From: Monoplex corrugatus
Lineage: Eukaryota > Mollusca > Gastropoda > Littorinimorpha > Ranellidae
DNA length: 64,000 nt
Direction: 5' to 3'
Assembly (NCBI GenBank): GCA_030674185.1
Contig: CM060307.1
Location: 43,451,181-43,515,180, forward strand
Shown: positions 29,469 through 44,000 of the stretch, piece after piece
Numbering within the stretch: the first letter of the stretch is position 1
Layout: every line of letters begins with the position of its first letter
Made by a program: the position numbers and the translations under genes
Notes under the pieces: model-generated
What the model saw: the letters and a program-made list of their open reading frames with translations, nothing else
What the model was told of the DNA's origin: nothing
Databases searched by the model: none

Positions 29469-30955
29469 TTGAAGGCTTCAATTTCAAATATTCTTAAAAA
29501 TATATGTATTTACTTGAAAACTCAAGAATACCATAAATCATTCTGTAAATTCTTTTCAGACTGTCTAAACAATTTCATTTTCGGTTCTTCTAAATCAGTC
29601 TTTGTCAATAACCTCAACTCTACATCTGAAGAACTATTGTACGGGGTCCCACAGGGATCTGTGTTGGGCTCCGTGCTCTTTGTCCTCTATACACAACCAC
29701 TTGCCGGCCTGATACAGTCTCACTCTCCTGAACATCAATCATTTGCAGATGACACTCAACTTGAACTCTCTACTCCTCCCGAGAACATAAACCCAGCCAT
29801 TTCCTCTCTCGAACTTTGTATCACCGACATACGAATCTGGATGCTCGAAAACAAGCTAAAACTAAATGACGAGAAAACTGAAGCTGTCCTCTGTTCTTCC
29901 TCTTTTAAGTCTCTGCCGTCGACCACTCCTACATCTCTTACCGTTGGATCAACAGATATTCCCTTTTCCTCTACCGCACGAAATCTTGGCTTCCACTTCA
30001 GCAAAGACATGAGTATCTCAACACATGTACAGACAGTCTGCCGCAAAGCATACATTGACCTTAGACGCATTAGTTATATTCGCCACTTACTTTCAGAAGA
30101 CGCTACCAAAACATTTCTTTCTGCCTTTGTTCTCTCCAAATTAGACTACTGTAACTCCCTCTTTTCTGGCTGTCCTCAAAATCAATTAGACAAACTTCAA
30201 AAAGTACAAAACTCTGCCGCTAAACTTGTTTCTCGTTCCCGCAAGCATGATCATGTCACACCTATTCTCAAATCCCTTCACTGGTTGCCTGTTCAAGCTC
30301 GCATTGACTATAAGCTTGCCTCACTATGCCACTCTTTTTTCTCTGATCTCTCTCCTCGCTACCTGCTGATCTTCTCTCTGTGTACACTCCTTCTAGAAAT
30401 CTCCGCTCCATTGCTGATACCAGATTGCTCCGTGTTCCACGCGTACGCACAAAAACATTTGGACATCGCTCTTTCTCCTTCGCAGCCCCCACTATCTGGA
30501 ACTCTCTTCCCTTTGAAATCCGACACCTAAAATAGACTTCTTCTTTCAAAACAGCTCTAAAAACTCACCTCTTTCAAAAATATTATCAGTAAGTTCAACC
30601 TCATTTCCCCCAGCCTAATAGTAGAAAAGGTGTGTTAGTGTATGTGTATGTTATAGTAAGTAGGTGGGGGGTGGGGGTGGGTGATTATAGAGCCCAATGT
30701 GCCTCACAGTACTTTGGGGTATAGCCGTGGGGGTTGTGGGGTGCATTTGGACTTGCGTGAGAATCCGTGTATGATTGTAGCGTATGTAGTATTTTTATGG
30801 ATTTATTCTATTACTTTGTATTGTGTATTTAGTGTATGTACGTGAGGTCCGAGAGATTGAAATATTGTGAGTGAATGATTGTAAAGCGTCATAAGCTCCG
30901 CTGTAGGCAGAGATGTGCGCTTATAAATGGTCTCTTATTATTATTATTATTATTG
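29469..30955 (+). mobile_element. CR1-like LINE, 3' half with UTR and ATT tail
   Basis: A 353-codon frame (29469-30530) encodes reverse transcriptase palm and thumb: YGVPQGSVLGSVLF, SFADDTQLE, LKLNDEKTEAVL, LDYCNSLFSGCP, LHWLPVQARIDYKLASLCH. The last ~60 codons drift out of frame near 30360-30410, where the CR1-type ending (SLRSIADTRLLRVPR-like) is in another frame. A G-rich UTR follows and ends GTGCGCTTATAAATGG plus ATT repeats at about 30935-30953. It is 5'-truncated; no endonuclease is seen. Confidence 0.85.
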
Positions 30956-31065
30956 TTTTCATGATGGCTGTTATTTCCAACAAAGCGATACTCATTTAAA
31001 GCAACATGTCCACACATATCCAATCAGCAGTTTGGTCAGATTCAACAACACACTTCCAGTTCACA

Positions 31066-31120
<55 letters not shown>

Positions 31121-31140
31121 ACACACACACACACTCACAG
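31066..31140. repeat. AC microsatellite
   Basis: Near-pure CA dinucleotides. Confidence 0.95.
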
Positions 31141-31382
31141 AGGCAACTTAAACACTTTCTTCTTCATATGATAATTTTCCCTTTATTAGATTGGCTCAGT
31201 TGAGCCACAAATCACAGTTTTCAAAGAAAATTGTAAATTGGTGACTGCAATAGTAAGGCAGCCCTGGGCTAGCAGTTACAGAGATGTTATGGCAAATCAA
31301 CCCAAAAAGACTCAATATTTAAAATACATGTTTATTTCAGATAAATGAAAATCCATACACACAAATTATCTTGGACAGGTTT

Positions 31383-31384
<2 letters not shown>

Positions 31385-31436
<52 letters not shown>

Positions 31437-32015
31437 ACACACACACATGTGCATGCAGGCATACACAAACTTTTCTTGAACAGGCTCCAGCAACATACAC
31501 ACACACACACACACATTATCTTGAACAGGCTCCAGCAACATACACACACACACATTATCTTGAACAGGCTCCAGCAAACACACACACACACACACACATT
31601 ATCTTGAACAGGCTCCAGCAACATACACACACACACACACACAATTATCTTGAACAGGCTCCAGCAACATACACACACACACACACACATTATCTTGAAC
31701 AGGCTCCAGCAACATACACACACACACACACACATTATCTTGAACAGGCTCCAGCAACATACACACACACACACACACATTATCTTGAACAGGCTCCAGC
31801 AACATACACACACACACACACACATTATCTTGAACAGGCTCCAGCAACATACACACACAACACACACACATTATCTTGAACAGGCTCCAGCAACATACAC
31901 ACACACACACACACATTATCTTGAACAGGCTCCAGCAACATACACACACACACACACATTATCTTGAACAGGCTCCAGCAACATACACACACACACACAC
32001 ACACATTATCTTGAA
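31385..32015. repeat. Minisatellite of ~42-bp units with embedded AC runs
   Basis: About twelve copies of TTATCTTGAACAGGCTCCAGC followed by AACAT and a variable ACAC run. Unit boundaries stay sharp while AC length varies. It lies just downstream of the EAF stop codon on the minus strand, so it may be in that gene's 3' UTR. Confidence 0.9.
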
Positions 32016-32034
32016 CAGGTTTCAGCGCATGTGC

Positions 32035-32200
32035 ACACCCACACCCACACCCATCCACACACACTCACACACACACTCCAGCACACCAACGACACACATA
32101 CTCCAGCACACAAACAACACACACACTCCAGCACACAAACAACACACACCCTCCGGCACACAAACAACACATACACTCCAGTACACAAACACACAAATTA
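32035..32200. repeat. Short-unit minisatellite (CACACTCCAGCACACAAACAA)
   Basis: Five to six units of about 24 bp following directly on the previous array, with the same TTTCTTGAACAG border at about 32200. Confidence 0.8.
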
Positions 32201-32462
32201 CTTTCTTGAACAGATTCTGGTACTTAAGTAGGGAGCAAATACCCATTCACTATAGCCTACACATTACAGATCTACATGTCTGCACTGTCAAATAATTATG
32301 TGCACAAGCACATTCAAAACAAACTGCTTTACACATGCATACTTCCACACTGTCAAATATTATGGGCTTGTTATATGTCCGCCAAAAATGATGCACACAA
32401 AGCAGTCTTTCCTGTGAAGCATCCATATTCAAGACAACAGCAGAATCGTCTTTCACACTTGT

Positions 32463-32506
32463 TCAGTCACTGTCACTGCCCGACTCGCTCAAGTCCAAGT
32501 CATCTT
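32463..32506 (-). CDS. EAF: EAF exon 7 with stop
   Basis: Acceptor TTTTTCTAG at 32507; [14 protein letters not shown] then TGA at 32465-32463. The SESGSDSD end is the conserved EAF C-terminus. Confidence 0.9.
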
Positions 32507-35500
32507 CTAGAAAAACATAAAGAACAAAATAATGTTAGTTAATATGACAATACATGGTTGATTAATAATTGAAATGAAATGAACATAGAAAGGAAAGAAA
32601 AAAAATCAGCCGACAAAGAAAATTAGAAAAATAAATGTTAAGAAATATTGCTTTTGAAGAATGAACTACTGGTGCTATTTCAGTATTTGTGGCCAAATTA
32701 CAAACTGCAAATGAATTGCACATGATCTGATACATCTTTTCAGTAATATGTTAAGCGATGCACAGGTAGCCAGAATTCAGGAATTATTTCCCCCACAGAA
32801 AAGAAGTGTCTTTTGGGGGGAGGGTGGAGGGAGGCATGACAAAAACAGAATTTTCTCTGAAAGTAGAAAAATTTGATACATGTAAACAATGTTTGTCTAT
32901 AAAGCAAATGAAGTATGGCAATCTCTGACTACAACTTTGGCTCTCTTAGTCTCTATAAAATGTCATATCACTGTGTGTCACCTCTAACACTGGCTTTCAC
33001 ACATGAAATTTCCTTTTGTGGAAAATGCACTATACTTAACTTTTTTTCATACACTGTCTGTAAACTTATTGAGAAAGTGTGGAAACTACTTAGATTAACT
33101 TAAAGTCAGATAAGGATTTTTTCCATAGCCATGAGTCTGTACAACAGTAATGTGGTAAAAACCCTGAATTTTCAGTATTATTATAATGATCTACTATCAC
33201 TCACTGCTTCAACTTCCTTTAGATCTGAACCTTTACTTCTGAAGAAAGTCAGGTACCCAGCTAAGTAGATTGTAGACCACAACCACATAAAAAGTTTCCC
33301 AGGCAAAACTTCAGTTCTCCATAAAATGTTATGTCACTGGGTACAATCTCTGACACTTGTTTACACACACACATGCACGCATGCACGCGTGCGCGCACAC
33401 GCACGCACACACGCGCGCACACACACAGATAGATAGACAGACAGACAGATCAATAGATCGACAGACAGATACAGAGAGACAGACAGACAAACAGACAGAC
33501 AGATATAGATAGACAAACAGACAGACAGACAGACAGAGAGATAGATAGCTAGATAGACAGATAGATAGACATATAGATAGGTCGATATGAACCCTAAATA
33601 TCAAAACACAACAATAAACAGAAAGTCTGGGAACCCTTTGGCATAACCTAGAAAGCTCTGACGTTATATCTTTGGATGTCACCTTTGATGGTGGCTTATA
33701 TATGAATATCACATTTAATTTCCTGTTTTATATGTAGTCTGCTACAAACAACAAGAAAAATGTGACAATTCACAAAGAAAATCTACCCACTGCTTAGCTA
33801 ACTTAAACAATCTCTGAGATTGGCTGATAAATATCATACTATCATTCCTTTCTTAAAAAGTGTATTCTACTATGGGCAAAAACATTAAAAAGCAGATGTG
33901 AACTCACTGAGAATACAACTGCTTAGCAGATCTTTACTTATCTATAGAATATTGTATCTTTAGGCATCACTTTTGAAACTCATGCATACAGACACTTAAC
34001 CCTTTGACTCCCTCACCCTGTCCGCCAGCATCATGTCATGTCAACCATGCTAGCAAAGCAAGATCTGAATTCTTTGAGTCCCTCATACTATCTGCCAGTG
34101 TCCTGCAGAAAGCTGGTGGATAGGTTGAGGGAGTCAACAGGTTATGTTTTTGCATTGGTGTACAGGATGAAGGAGTCAAGGGATTAGTTTCTCTTTTTTT
34201 TCTTGAGGGGGTATCTTTTAATTAAATGTGTATTTTACTTTAAAAAAGACAACCAATTAGAAAAAAATCTGGAAACTCACTGAGAAAACTTCCCACAGAA
34301 GAAGTGGACGGTGCAGCCTGTGAACCATTCTGAAAAGCTGAAACAAAGCATGGATGGTATATTTCAGAATTCATGGATCAGTTCATCAGGCACAATATAA
34401 ACAGGTCAACAAATACAAAAAAATCCAAGCAGTTTTCATTATAGGCCTACATGTTGTGGATTTCAAGGAAAGCATGCCATGGATCCAGAAGACCTTTGTG
34501 AAGGTTTCTTCCCCTAAGCTGAAAATACTTGCAGATCTTCTGGTAATTACCCACCTCTGATCAAAGATTCTAGGTGAATTTGCCAGCACTGAACTGAGAA
34601 TGGCAAGCTGGAAGAATAATTCTAGTATCAAATTACTGATTGACACCCACAGCCACATACATGTAGACAAAATTTTACACAGTAGAACATCGTTGACTAC
34701 ATCCTCATTAATAAAAGATTTAGAAATTCTTTACTGTCAGCAAAAACACTACCAGGCGCAGACTGCAACAGTGACCACAATCCTGTAGTAATTGTATATA
34801 ATATGCTCTCTATAATTTTCCATTGCTTTTATTCTTTCTCCCCATTTATAGCCATGCGTGTGCGTGTGCGTGTGCGTGTGCGTGTGCGTGTGCGTGTGTG
34901 TGTGTCTGTGCCTGCGTGTGTGTGCCTGTGTACCTGCGTGCGTTGTGTGTCTGTTTCAGCGCATAGATTTGATTTTATCAAGATTTTGCGCTATATAAAT
35001 ATTGTAATTATTATTATTATGTAGTGGGAAGATTTAGGTTGAAATTATGGAAAAGGAAACAGACCAAAAGCAACAACAAACTAGATCTTGGACTCTTAAA
35101 GACAGATGAAGTGATACATCAAAAATTTAATGTACATGTTCAAAACAAATTCAGTGCTCTGGAAGACATTGGTGACAGTGCGGAACAATGGACAAAGTTG
35201 AGAAATTCGATAAATGAAACTTGTGAAAAAATCCCTGTAGTAGATAGAAAAGCAAAAAAGAACTGGATGACAAAAGAAATTTTAGGCTTGATGGAGGAAC
35301 AGAGGAAGGCAAAGAGAAACGAGGAAATATACAGGAAGATAAAGAAATCAGGAATAGATGCAATGAAGCTAAGGAAGCTTGGCTGAAAACAAAATGCAAA
35401 GAAATAGAAGACCAACACAAAACAGATCCTCAGGGTATGTACAGACGAATTGAAGACATTGTTCACAAGAAAAATACATGCACATCAACTGGTTGCTTAA

Positions 35501-38500
35501 AATCGAAAGATGGTACGATTCTCATGGAAAAAAACAAAATATCAGACAGATGTCCCCATTAAAGACCTTTTTGAAGATGACAGAAACGCGGAACACATTA
35601 TAAGAAAGAACTTTGAAGGACCACCCATAACGAAAGATAAAGTTAGAGCAGCATTGAAAAAGATGAAACCAGGAAAAGCCCCAGGACCAGACAACATTAC
35701 CACAGAGATGATTGAAGCCTTGGAGGAATTCAAGTATAGAAAAAATAACAGTCCTCCTAAATGAAACTTACGACACTGGAAAAATCCCCAAAGATATGTC
35801 AAAATCAATTTTCTTTGCACTTCCAAAGAAGACAGGGGCTATAGAATGCAAACTCCATCGCACAATCAGTTTGATGAGTCATGTAACCAAGATCCTATTA
35901 AGAATAATCATGATGAGGACAAGGAATAGAATCAAAAGAGAAATAGCAGAGGAACAGTGTGGATTTGTCAAAGGGAAAGGAAATATTAATGCCAGATACA
36001 TCCTAAGAACTGTCATAGAGAGGTCAATCAAGGTGAACAAGGACTTATATTTATGCTTTGTTGACTATACCAAGGCTTTCGATCGGGTAAGACATGAAGA
36101 ATTGATCAACCAACAAAAAAGACTCAATATTGATGGAAAAGATCTACGAATAATCAGAAATATGTATTGGGAACAAACAGCTGCAATGAGAATAAAAAAC
36201 GATATAAGCTCTTTCCAAAACATCAAAAGAGGAGTCGGACAAGTTTGTGTTTTGTCACCAGATCTATTTTTACTTTACGGCAAAAACACCATGAGAAACC
36301 TAGAGGAAGACCCTGGATTAAAGGTTGGAGGAAAAACGATAAACAACATTCGATATGCAGATGACACCGTGCTAATTGCAGAAAGTGAAAGGGACCTACA
36401 AAACCTTGTGAATATACTTGAAATAGAAAGCAAAGGTAAGGGGTTGGAACTCAACAGCAGGAAGACTGAAGTCATGGTGATCAGTAAAAAACACGAAATC
36501 CCCTCATGCAAAATAACAGCAAATGGCACAACCTTGAGACGGGTTGATAAGATTAAATACTTGGGAATGATCATTTCACCAGACAGCAGATGCACATCAG
36601 AAATAGCCAGCAGAATCGGCCAAGCCAAAACAACATTCAAGAAGATGGAAAGCATTCTTACTAACAAATGCCTATCAATTAACATCAGGAAGAGAGTTCT
36701 TGAATGTTATATAGAACCAACACTGTTGTACGGTTGCGAGGCGTGGACAGTCAACAAGCAAAGCCAGAACAAGATTGAGGCAGCCGAGATGTGGTTTCTA
36801 AAGGATGTTGAGAGTTCCATGGACAGCAAAGAAAACAAACGAGACAGTCTTGATGGAGGCAGACACAAGTAGATCATTCATAAGGAAGATTAGGAAAAGG
36901 CAGGCAACATTCATAGGCCATTTTATGAGGAAAGGGGAATTGGAACACCTGGTCACAACGGGAAAGCTGGAGGGAAGGAAAGCACCAGGTAGACCCAGGG
37001 AGAAGATACTAGACGGACTAGCAGATGGCTGAAGACAGGGAAGGTGGAAGATATGCTTGAGGCAATAAGAGATAGAGTCAGATGGATGTCCATAATCGCC
37101 AACGCCATGCGGCAAGGCACCTATGATGATGAGAACATCGTACATAACACTGTAGCAATCAAGTTCTGATGAGTCAATCTCTGCAGACAACTCTTGGAAG
37201 GTTAGGATACCATAGTTGTTTCTTGTGAGACTGCGATATTGTATTTCATTTAGAAGATAAACATACTGGATAATCCTGTTTCAGCTGTGGAGCACAACTC
37301 AAGAGACAACTTATCTCCCTTAGGTCAATGTGATAGGGTTAAGCTGGACAGCAAACAGGGCAGCTTTTATGTTAATAATGATAATCATATTAATCATTTT
37401 GTACTTCATTAACGTTAATACATTAATGAAGTACAAATGCAGTCAGATACATACACCAGACATCAATGCAGCTTAAACTTAGTTCATCAAAAATCAACAA
37501 ATATGTTTGTCAATTTATCAGCTTGACAAACACACATATGAAAATACACATATATAACTACAGATGTGCAGAGGAATCATTTCTGTATAAGTTTTCTGTC
37601 TACTGTAGAACGTAGCTCTATTATTATAACAAAGCTTCGTTCTACAGGAGACAAAAAACTTATACAGAAATGATTCCTCTACACATCTGTAGTTAGTTCC
37701 CATTATCTGCAAGACGGCAAACACCACACAAAAAATCATGCGCACATCAAGAGATGCGCACTGCCATAAACAGTGACCTCAGTGTGCTCATCAGGTGATG
37801 CACTTTGCTGAGAATGAGTTAACACAGTCAGCCATTTTGCTCCAATAAACTGATAAACATCTGATTCATTCACTACCACAGCATCAATAATCTAGCACTT
37901 TAGGGAATACCTGGAAAGAATTTGAACTTGTTTTAACACATACTATAACATTACAAGAATTGAAATAATTTTGAACAGTGGCAAAGACTGATAGCAATAT
38001 TTCAGTAGAGAAATCAAATACCAGGACAACAAACCAATATTAGCTTCTTAGCAAACAGAAGAGCAGCACTTCTGTAAGCACCTTTCAGTAGAGCTATGAA
38101 TCTGTACTAATATCAAGACTGTTTAAAAAAAAATTGCATGATAATTTCACCTCATATGGACATGTAGCACACAATAAGACAAATAACCTGACTTTATGTA
38201 GAGGATTCATTTTTATCATATCACAGTCAACGATGAACACCATAAAGCTAATTTAACTTCTACAATACCACAGTCAAGGATGAACACCACATAATCAATG
38301 GATACTCACGTTCCGGCACTTCCATCATTTCATCATCAGAATCTGAGCTGTCTGAGCTAAGGTCTCCAAGAAGAGCAATATCATCTGCTCCTGAAAAAGA
38401 CACACTTAAGACATGTAATTCTACTGACATAAAAGATATAAGGTAAGTATGAGTTACTGCAGTTCAGTCTCATCCTTAACAAGCAATCAACATTTAACTT

Positions 38501-41022
38501 AACCTTTTCACTGCTGTGGAACTGAGTGCTCTTGATGCTGCTCTCTGCCAAAGAAATTGCAACAACAACAACAAAAAAACGGATGTAACTTAACAACAAC
38601 AAAATCTGTACACTATATTTTCATGATAATATGCAAAGAATATTTTTGTTAGATAAAAATGAATGCACTTTTTCTTGAAAGTATTCAAAAAGCTATGATA
38701 TACAGTTTGTGATTCTCAGCTGGTTAATACATGCACCCTTTATCTCATTATGCGGCACTATGGATCAGCACCCTTTTCTCTCATTATGCTGCACTATGGA
38801 TCAGCACCCTTTTCTCTCATTATACTGCATTATGGATCAGCACCCTTTTCTCTCATTATACTGCACTGTGGATCAGCACCCTTCTCTCTCATTATGCTGT
38901 ACTATGGATCAGCACCCTTCTCTCTCATTATGCTGCACTATGGATCAGCATCCTCTTCTCTCATTATGCTGCACTGTGGATCAGCACCCTTCTCATTATG
39001 CTGTACTATGGATCAGCATCCTCTTCTCTCATTATGCTGCACTGTGGATCAGCACTCTTTTCTCTCATTATGCTGCACTGTGGATTAGCACTCTTCTCAT
39101 TATGCTACACTATGGATCAGCACCCTTTTCTCACATTATACTGCACTGTGGATCAGCACCATTTTCTCTCGTTATGCCGTTATGCTGCATTACAGATCAG
39201 CATCTTTTTGTCTCATTATGCTGCACTCTGGATCAAATACTCAAAGTAAACATCAATCTGAGACACTGTCATCTTTTTCTAACAAATTTTCAGACACACG
39301 CTAGACAGTCATACTTTTCTGTGAGGTTGGGAGCATTTATGATTGGAACTACTTCTTATGCAACACCATAAATTTTCTAAACTCTTCTTCATTTGTTGAC
39401 ACATGGCCTACTTTGATCACTGGTCTTCCCCATTTTTTGCTTTGTTCATCTACTAGTTGGTTTTATTCAATGTCGTGGTAAAGGTCTACACATCAAAATG
39501 GCCTTGTATTGATGTTTATTTATGAAATGGCAATACATCTTTAACCTTTTCACAACGCTGCCTCACTACAGCTACTATGCCCTGTGCACACTGGGGGCAT
39601 GAAGCAGAAATGCCCTGAGGACACCCTATTTTGGTCATTTTTATTTAATTTTCTTGAATAGGCCGTAAAAGCTAGCTTATTGATGTTAGAACAACTTTTG
39701 CAGATCATTCTCTTATCTCCCTGGTGAAGTAAAAACAATTTCTGTAAAGATATATTTAGTTAAAACAATTTCTGTAAAGATATATTTAGTTAGTGTTTTG
39801 CGCTTTTGAAAATGTCAACATAAACTTGTGTCAAAATCAAAAATCCCAAACAGCCACAGGAGATTCATACTAAGTATTATTTTTAGCATATGATGGCCAA
39901 AAACTGTAGAAAAAAGACATAAAAGACAATATTTCAACATTTTAGAACATAATGGAACATAATAGTGTAGGGTCAGCGATGTCTTGAAAGACAAAGGGCT
40001 GCAAACCGCATGTTTCGGCAGCTGGGAAAACAGGTACTTGCGGAAATTTCCAAAGATTTTTCACCCAGGTGGTGCATCATCTTCATCGCCACTGTCATCA
40101 CTGGCAGTGTCAACCTCAGTGTCGGCTTCACACTGATCAGGACAATTTATTTCTAGCTAAAAATGTGGCTCCAACACCAAATGATTTGTTGCCTAACTAT
40201 CCAAGTGAAAGACGCCACGCTCGCATTTTGTTCGTCTGCTTCAACTTTGTCATCATCCGTTGAATATGCAGAAGCGTCGTCATTTTGCAGCACATCATCC
40301 TCAAAATCTTCCACTTCAGCACTTTAGTTGCTGCTTTCATATTGATCAATGTCTAGATCATCTTCAGAACCAGCCTGCATGATCAATTCTGCTACTTCGA
40401 CGGCCGTGAAAGTTGAACGTCTAGCAGGGAACTTGAAGAGACAAAGCATCGGGGTTGGTTGCGTGCAACACAAATTAACCAATGAAATTTTTTCTCTCAT
40501 TATGCTGCACTGTGGATCAGCACTCTTCTTTAAGTTGAAAAAATAGTATCAGATGACGTAGAAGGGTTCCATTGTGTAGTTTCTACAAGTTGTGAGGGAA
40601 TTTCCAGTGACATACTGACACAGTTAATTTTAGAACAGGCGTCGCGAGCATTCTTGCTACGTGTCCACAGCACCATTTCAGCCGTAGTGAGCAGGCTCGC
40701 TGCGTGTCCTGATGGCATAGGCAGGCGTAGTGACGATTCTTGCGTCATGTCGCGAAAAGCTTAAGAGACTGGTCAACATTTATGGCTTATTTCTATTTGT
40801 GAGCAAGACAAAAATTAATCAAGAAACCCAAGGACAGGTATACCAAACTTGCAGACAGCCAACAAAAAAATAACTGAAACTGTGTGTGCACATAAAGAAG
40901 GAAAACCAGGAAAGTACTTAAAACTAGGAAAGTATTTACAATTATCGTTTTTGTAATCTTTGTTTTTTGAAAACAAGAAGATATTTTCAAATCATAAAGA
41001 AGAGAGTGAGTGTGGCGTGGTG

Positions 41023-41082
<60 letters not shown>

Positions 41083-44000
41083 GTGTTGTGTGTGTGTGTG
41101 TGTGGTGGTGTGTGTGTGTGTGCATGCGTGTGTGCATGTGTGTGTGTTTTTATGTGAGTGCGTGCGTGTGTGTGCATTTATGTGCATCATGTGTGTGTGT
41201 GTAAAACAAAATAAAATGTCAGCAAAATTTTCTACACTATTCCTGTATGCAGCTTTACCAAATGATCACAGATATGAACTGTTGAGGAGTCAGTGTTGTT
41301 GTTCTTGTTTAAAGCCCAGATCAGGGCTATAATCATTTCAAAACATGCGCAATACTTCAACATAGAAAAAGAAAAAGGAAAAGAAAATTAAGTACACATA
41401 TCAATACATTCATGACATAACCTAAAGAGATGCCCCTGGCACTGACCACTCTGTCCAATTTATGACACAGTGGATTTAAAAAACATACCTGACACAGGCC
41501 TAAATTACGTTAAACTGCTTTCACGTATCCCATTTCCCTAAAGCCAAAATTGCACTTAACCCATTCAGTGCCTATAAGCCGTCAGCTGACGTCCTACAAA
41601 AAGTGTTGCTATATTGCCTTCATGAACATTTTATGACGTTCTATGAGTTTTCCAATTTTTCGTTCATACTACAAAAAAACGCTGCACAGTGAGCTAAAAG
41701 TGTCTACAATATAAAAATAGGATGTAAATTAGGATACGTCATAGGGAAGACACCTTTACTGTCGCTAATGATTTGGTAATTGGACCACGTGAAGAGAAGC
41801 AAAATGGCGACACAACCTTTGACAAGCCGGAACGGTGGCTCACGTCAGCGGACTTTCACGACTCTAGAGGCTGTTCAAATGATTTTAGAGCATGATGACG
41901 ATGGAGAGGATTTGTTATCTGATGATTCGCTTCAACATGAGGGTGAAGACAGTAACAATGACGATGCCGACATTCAACGCTTGCTGGCTGAATCGATGCA
42001 AGCAGACGATAACAAGCACAACTCAGACCGCAACCGCCATGGTCAGTGCGAGTGGCGTGCACGCAGGCCATGACACTTCGGACTTTGGACCCAACAGCAG
42101 TGAACGTGATGGTGAGAGGGGTCACACACTTGTTCGTGGTGTGGGAAGGGGGAAAGATGAGAAGGGGGAGAGGGAAAGGAGAGGTGCAGAGGCGCTGTGC
42201 CCCAGTTAGAAGGCATGCAGAGGGCATGGCGGAAATTGCGTTCACTGAAAATCTGTAGGCCTCCAAACGGACTACAGTCAGACATTCCTCAATTTTTAGG
42301 AAATCCAGGATTGAAGGTGGGAACTGGGGACATGTGCTACGCTTTTTTCAAGCTGTTTCTCACTGATGAGCATGAGCTGATTGACTGATTTGAATGAGGA
42401 TTCTGATTCTGGGCTTATTTTCTCTTGTTTTGATTGCAGAACCTGAAGAACAGACAGAACCAATTCATGAGTGTCATGTAGTTTGACTGTTCAGTGTCTG
42501 AAACAATCACTTTTATGTTTATTGTAACCAGGTCTATCATTGTTGGGACGGTTACTCACTTATGTGTCTGCATGAGTTTAGAATCATTTCATGAACATTT
42601 TATGATGTCATATGTTTTGTTTTCATTTATGTATATAAACTGACAACAAACAAGTCATTTTCAGCTGGTTTTTATTTTTGTTTGTTTGTGAGTGTGTTGG
42701 GTATCAATCTGTAGAGATGGAAACTTACGTTTTAGACAACACAAAAAAAATATTTCCACTTTGGAATGCCAGGACAGGTCTTTGCAATCAATCTAAGAGA
42801 AAAATAAGCCCAGATTCAGAATCCTCGTTCATTTTCCTTCAAAAAACACATGTTCCTTTGTTGTATCTCTTACAGTTTTTGCACAAGAATTTTTTGTTAA
42901 TTATTACCCTCGAATCCTCAAAATTCCCTGGCAATGGGGAAGCACATGTTTATATTTTTCTCTGGCATTGAAAGGGTTAATACATGTACCCAATTATCAA
43001 TCTAAAGAAAAAGTATGTAAACTTTATTGAACATATACTGGTGAATGGACCACGAAGGCGGAAAATGATAGGAAGAAATGATATAAAGCAAAGAAACAAG
43101 GCAGAAACAAAGTGAAAGGAAAGAGGAAACTTCTAGCAAAGAATTTTTAGGGGTGTTGAGGAGTCATGAATGAATGAATAAATTTGGAGGATGAGGTCTC
43201 AAGACAAGGGTCACATGACCTCTAAAAGTGTAAAAAAATCAGCACTTTTTGAGTGCATGCCAAAGTCTGCATGAAAAAACTGCATGAAAAAATCTTTTGT
43301 GTATGAGCTTATGTAGTGTGTGGAAAGAGGTCAGTAAGTATGCACAAAAATCTGCCAACCCCTAAATAAATTAATAACAAATGTTTTCAACATTTTTTAA
43401 ATAAAAACAAAAAACAAAACAAAAAACCCGAATGAAATATCTGTTAGTTTTCTTTTCAGCCCTGTTTGAACTTTGAATTTTTAAGATATTAAAAAAATTA
43501 TCTAAATAAAGAAGTTCTTTTGTTTATAAGAAACAATAAAACTTAGGAAATTGAAGATTAGATGTTAAAAACTCAAAACATGGACAGATCTCAGTTGACT
43601 GAATTTTGACTCATTCTAGGTATGTTTTAAGTCAAAACATGGACAGATTTCAGTTGACTGAATTTTGACCCATTCCAGGTATGTTTTAACTCAAAACATG
43701 GACAGATCTCTGTTGACTGAATTTTGACCCATTCCAGGTATGTCTTAACTCAAAACATGGACAGATCTCTGTTGACTGAATTTTGACCCATTCCAGGTAT
43801 GTTTTAACTCAAAACATGGACAGATCTCTGTTGACTGAATTTTGACCCATTCCAGGTATGTCTTAACTCAAAACATGGACAGATCTCTGTTGACTGAATT
43901 TTGACCCATTCCAGGTATGTCTTAACTCAAAATATGGACAGATCTCAAACGACTGAATTTTGACCCATTCCAGGTATGTTTCATCAAAGCTGTGACAGGC

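Larger units (their letters stand above)
41490..43160. repeat. Interspersed repeat of unknown class, copy B, interrupted
   Basis: Blocks at 41500-41556 and 42981-43160 match 45-300 in order (CATTTCCCTAAAGCCAAAA; CCCAATTATCAATC; GGAAAATGATAGGAAGAAAT). The gap is filled by the TTAA element 41556-42980. Confidence 0.75.

Noticed and set aside
38709..39371. 220-codon frame with a 12-residue repeat as a secreted repeat protein
   Set aside because: The 36-bp satellite keeps several plus frames open equally; no signal peptide or flanking coding sequence.
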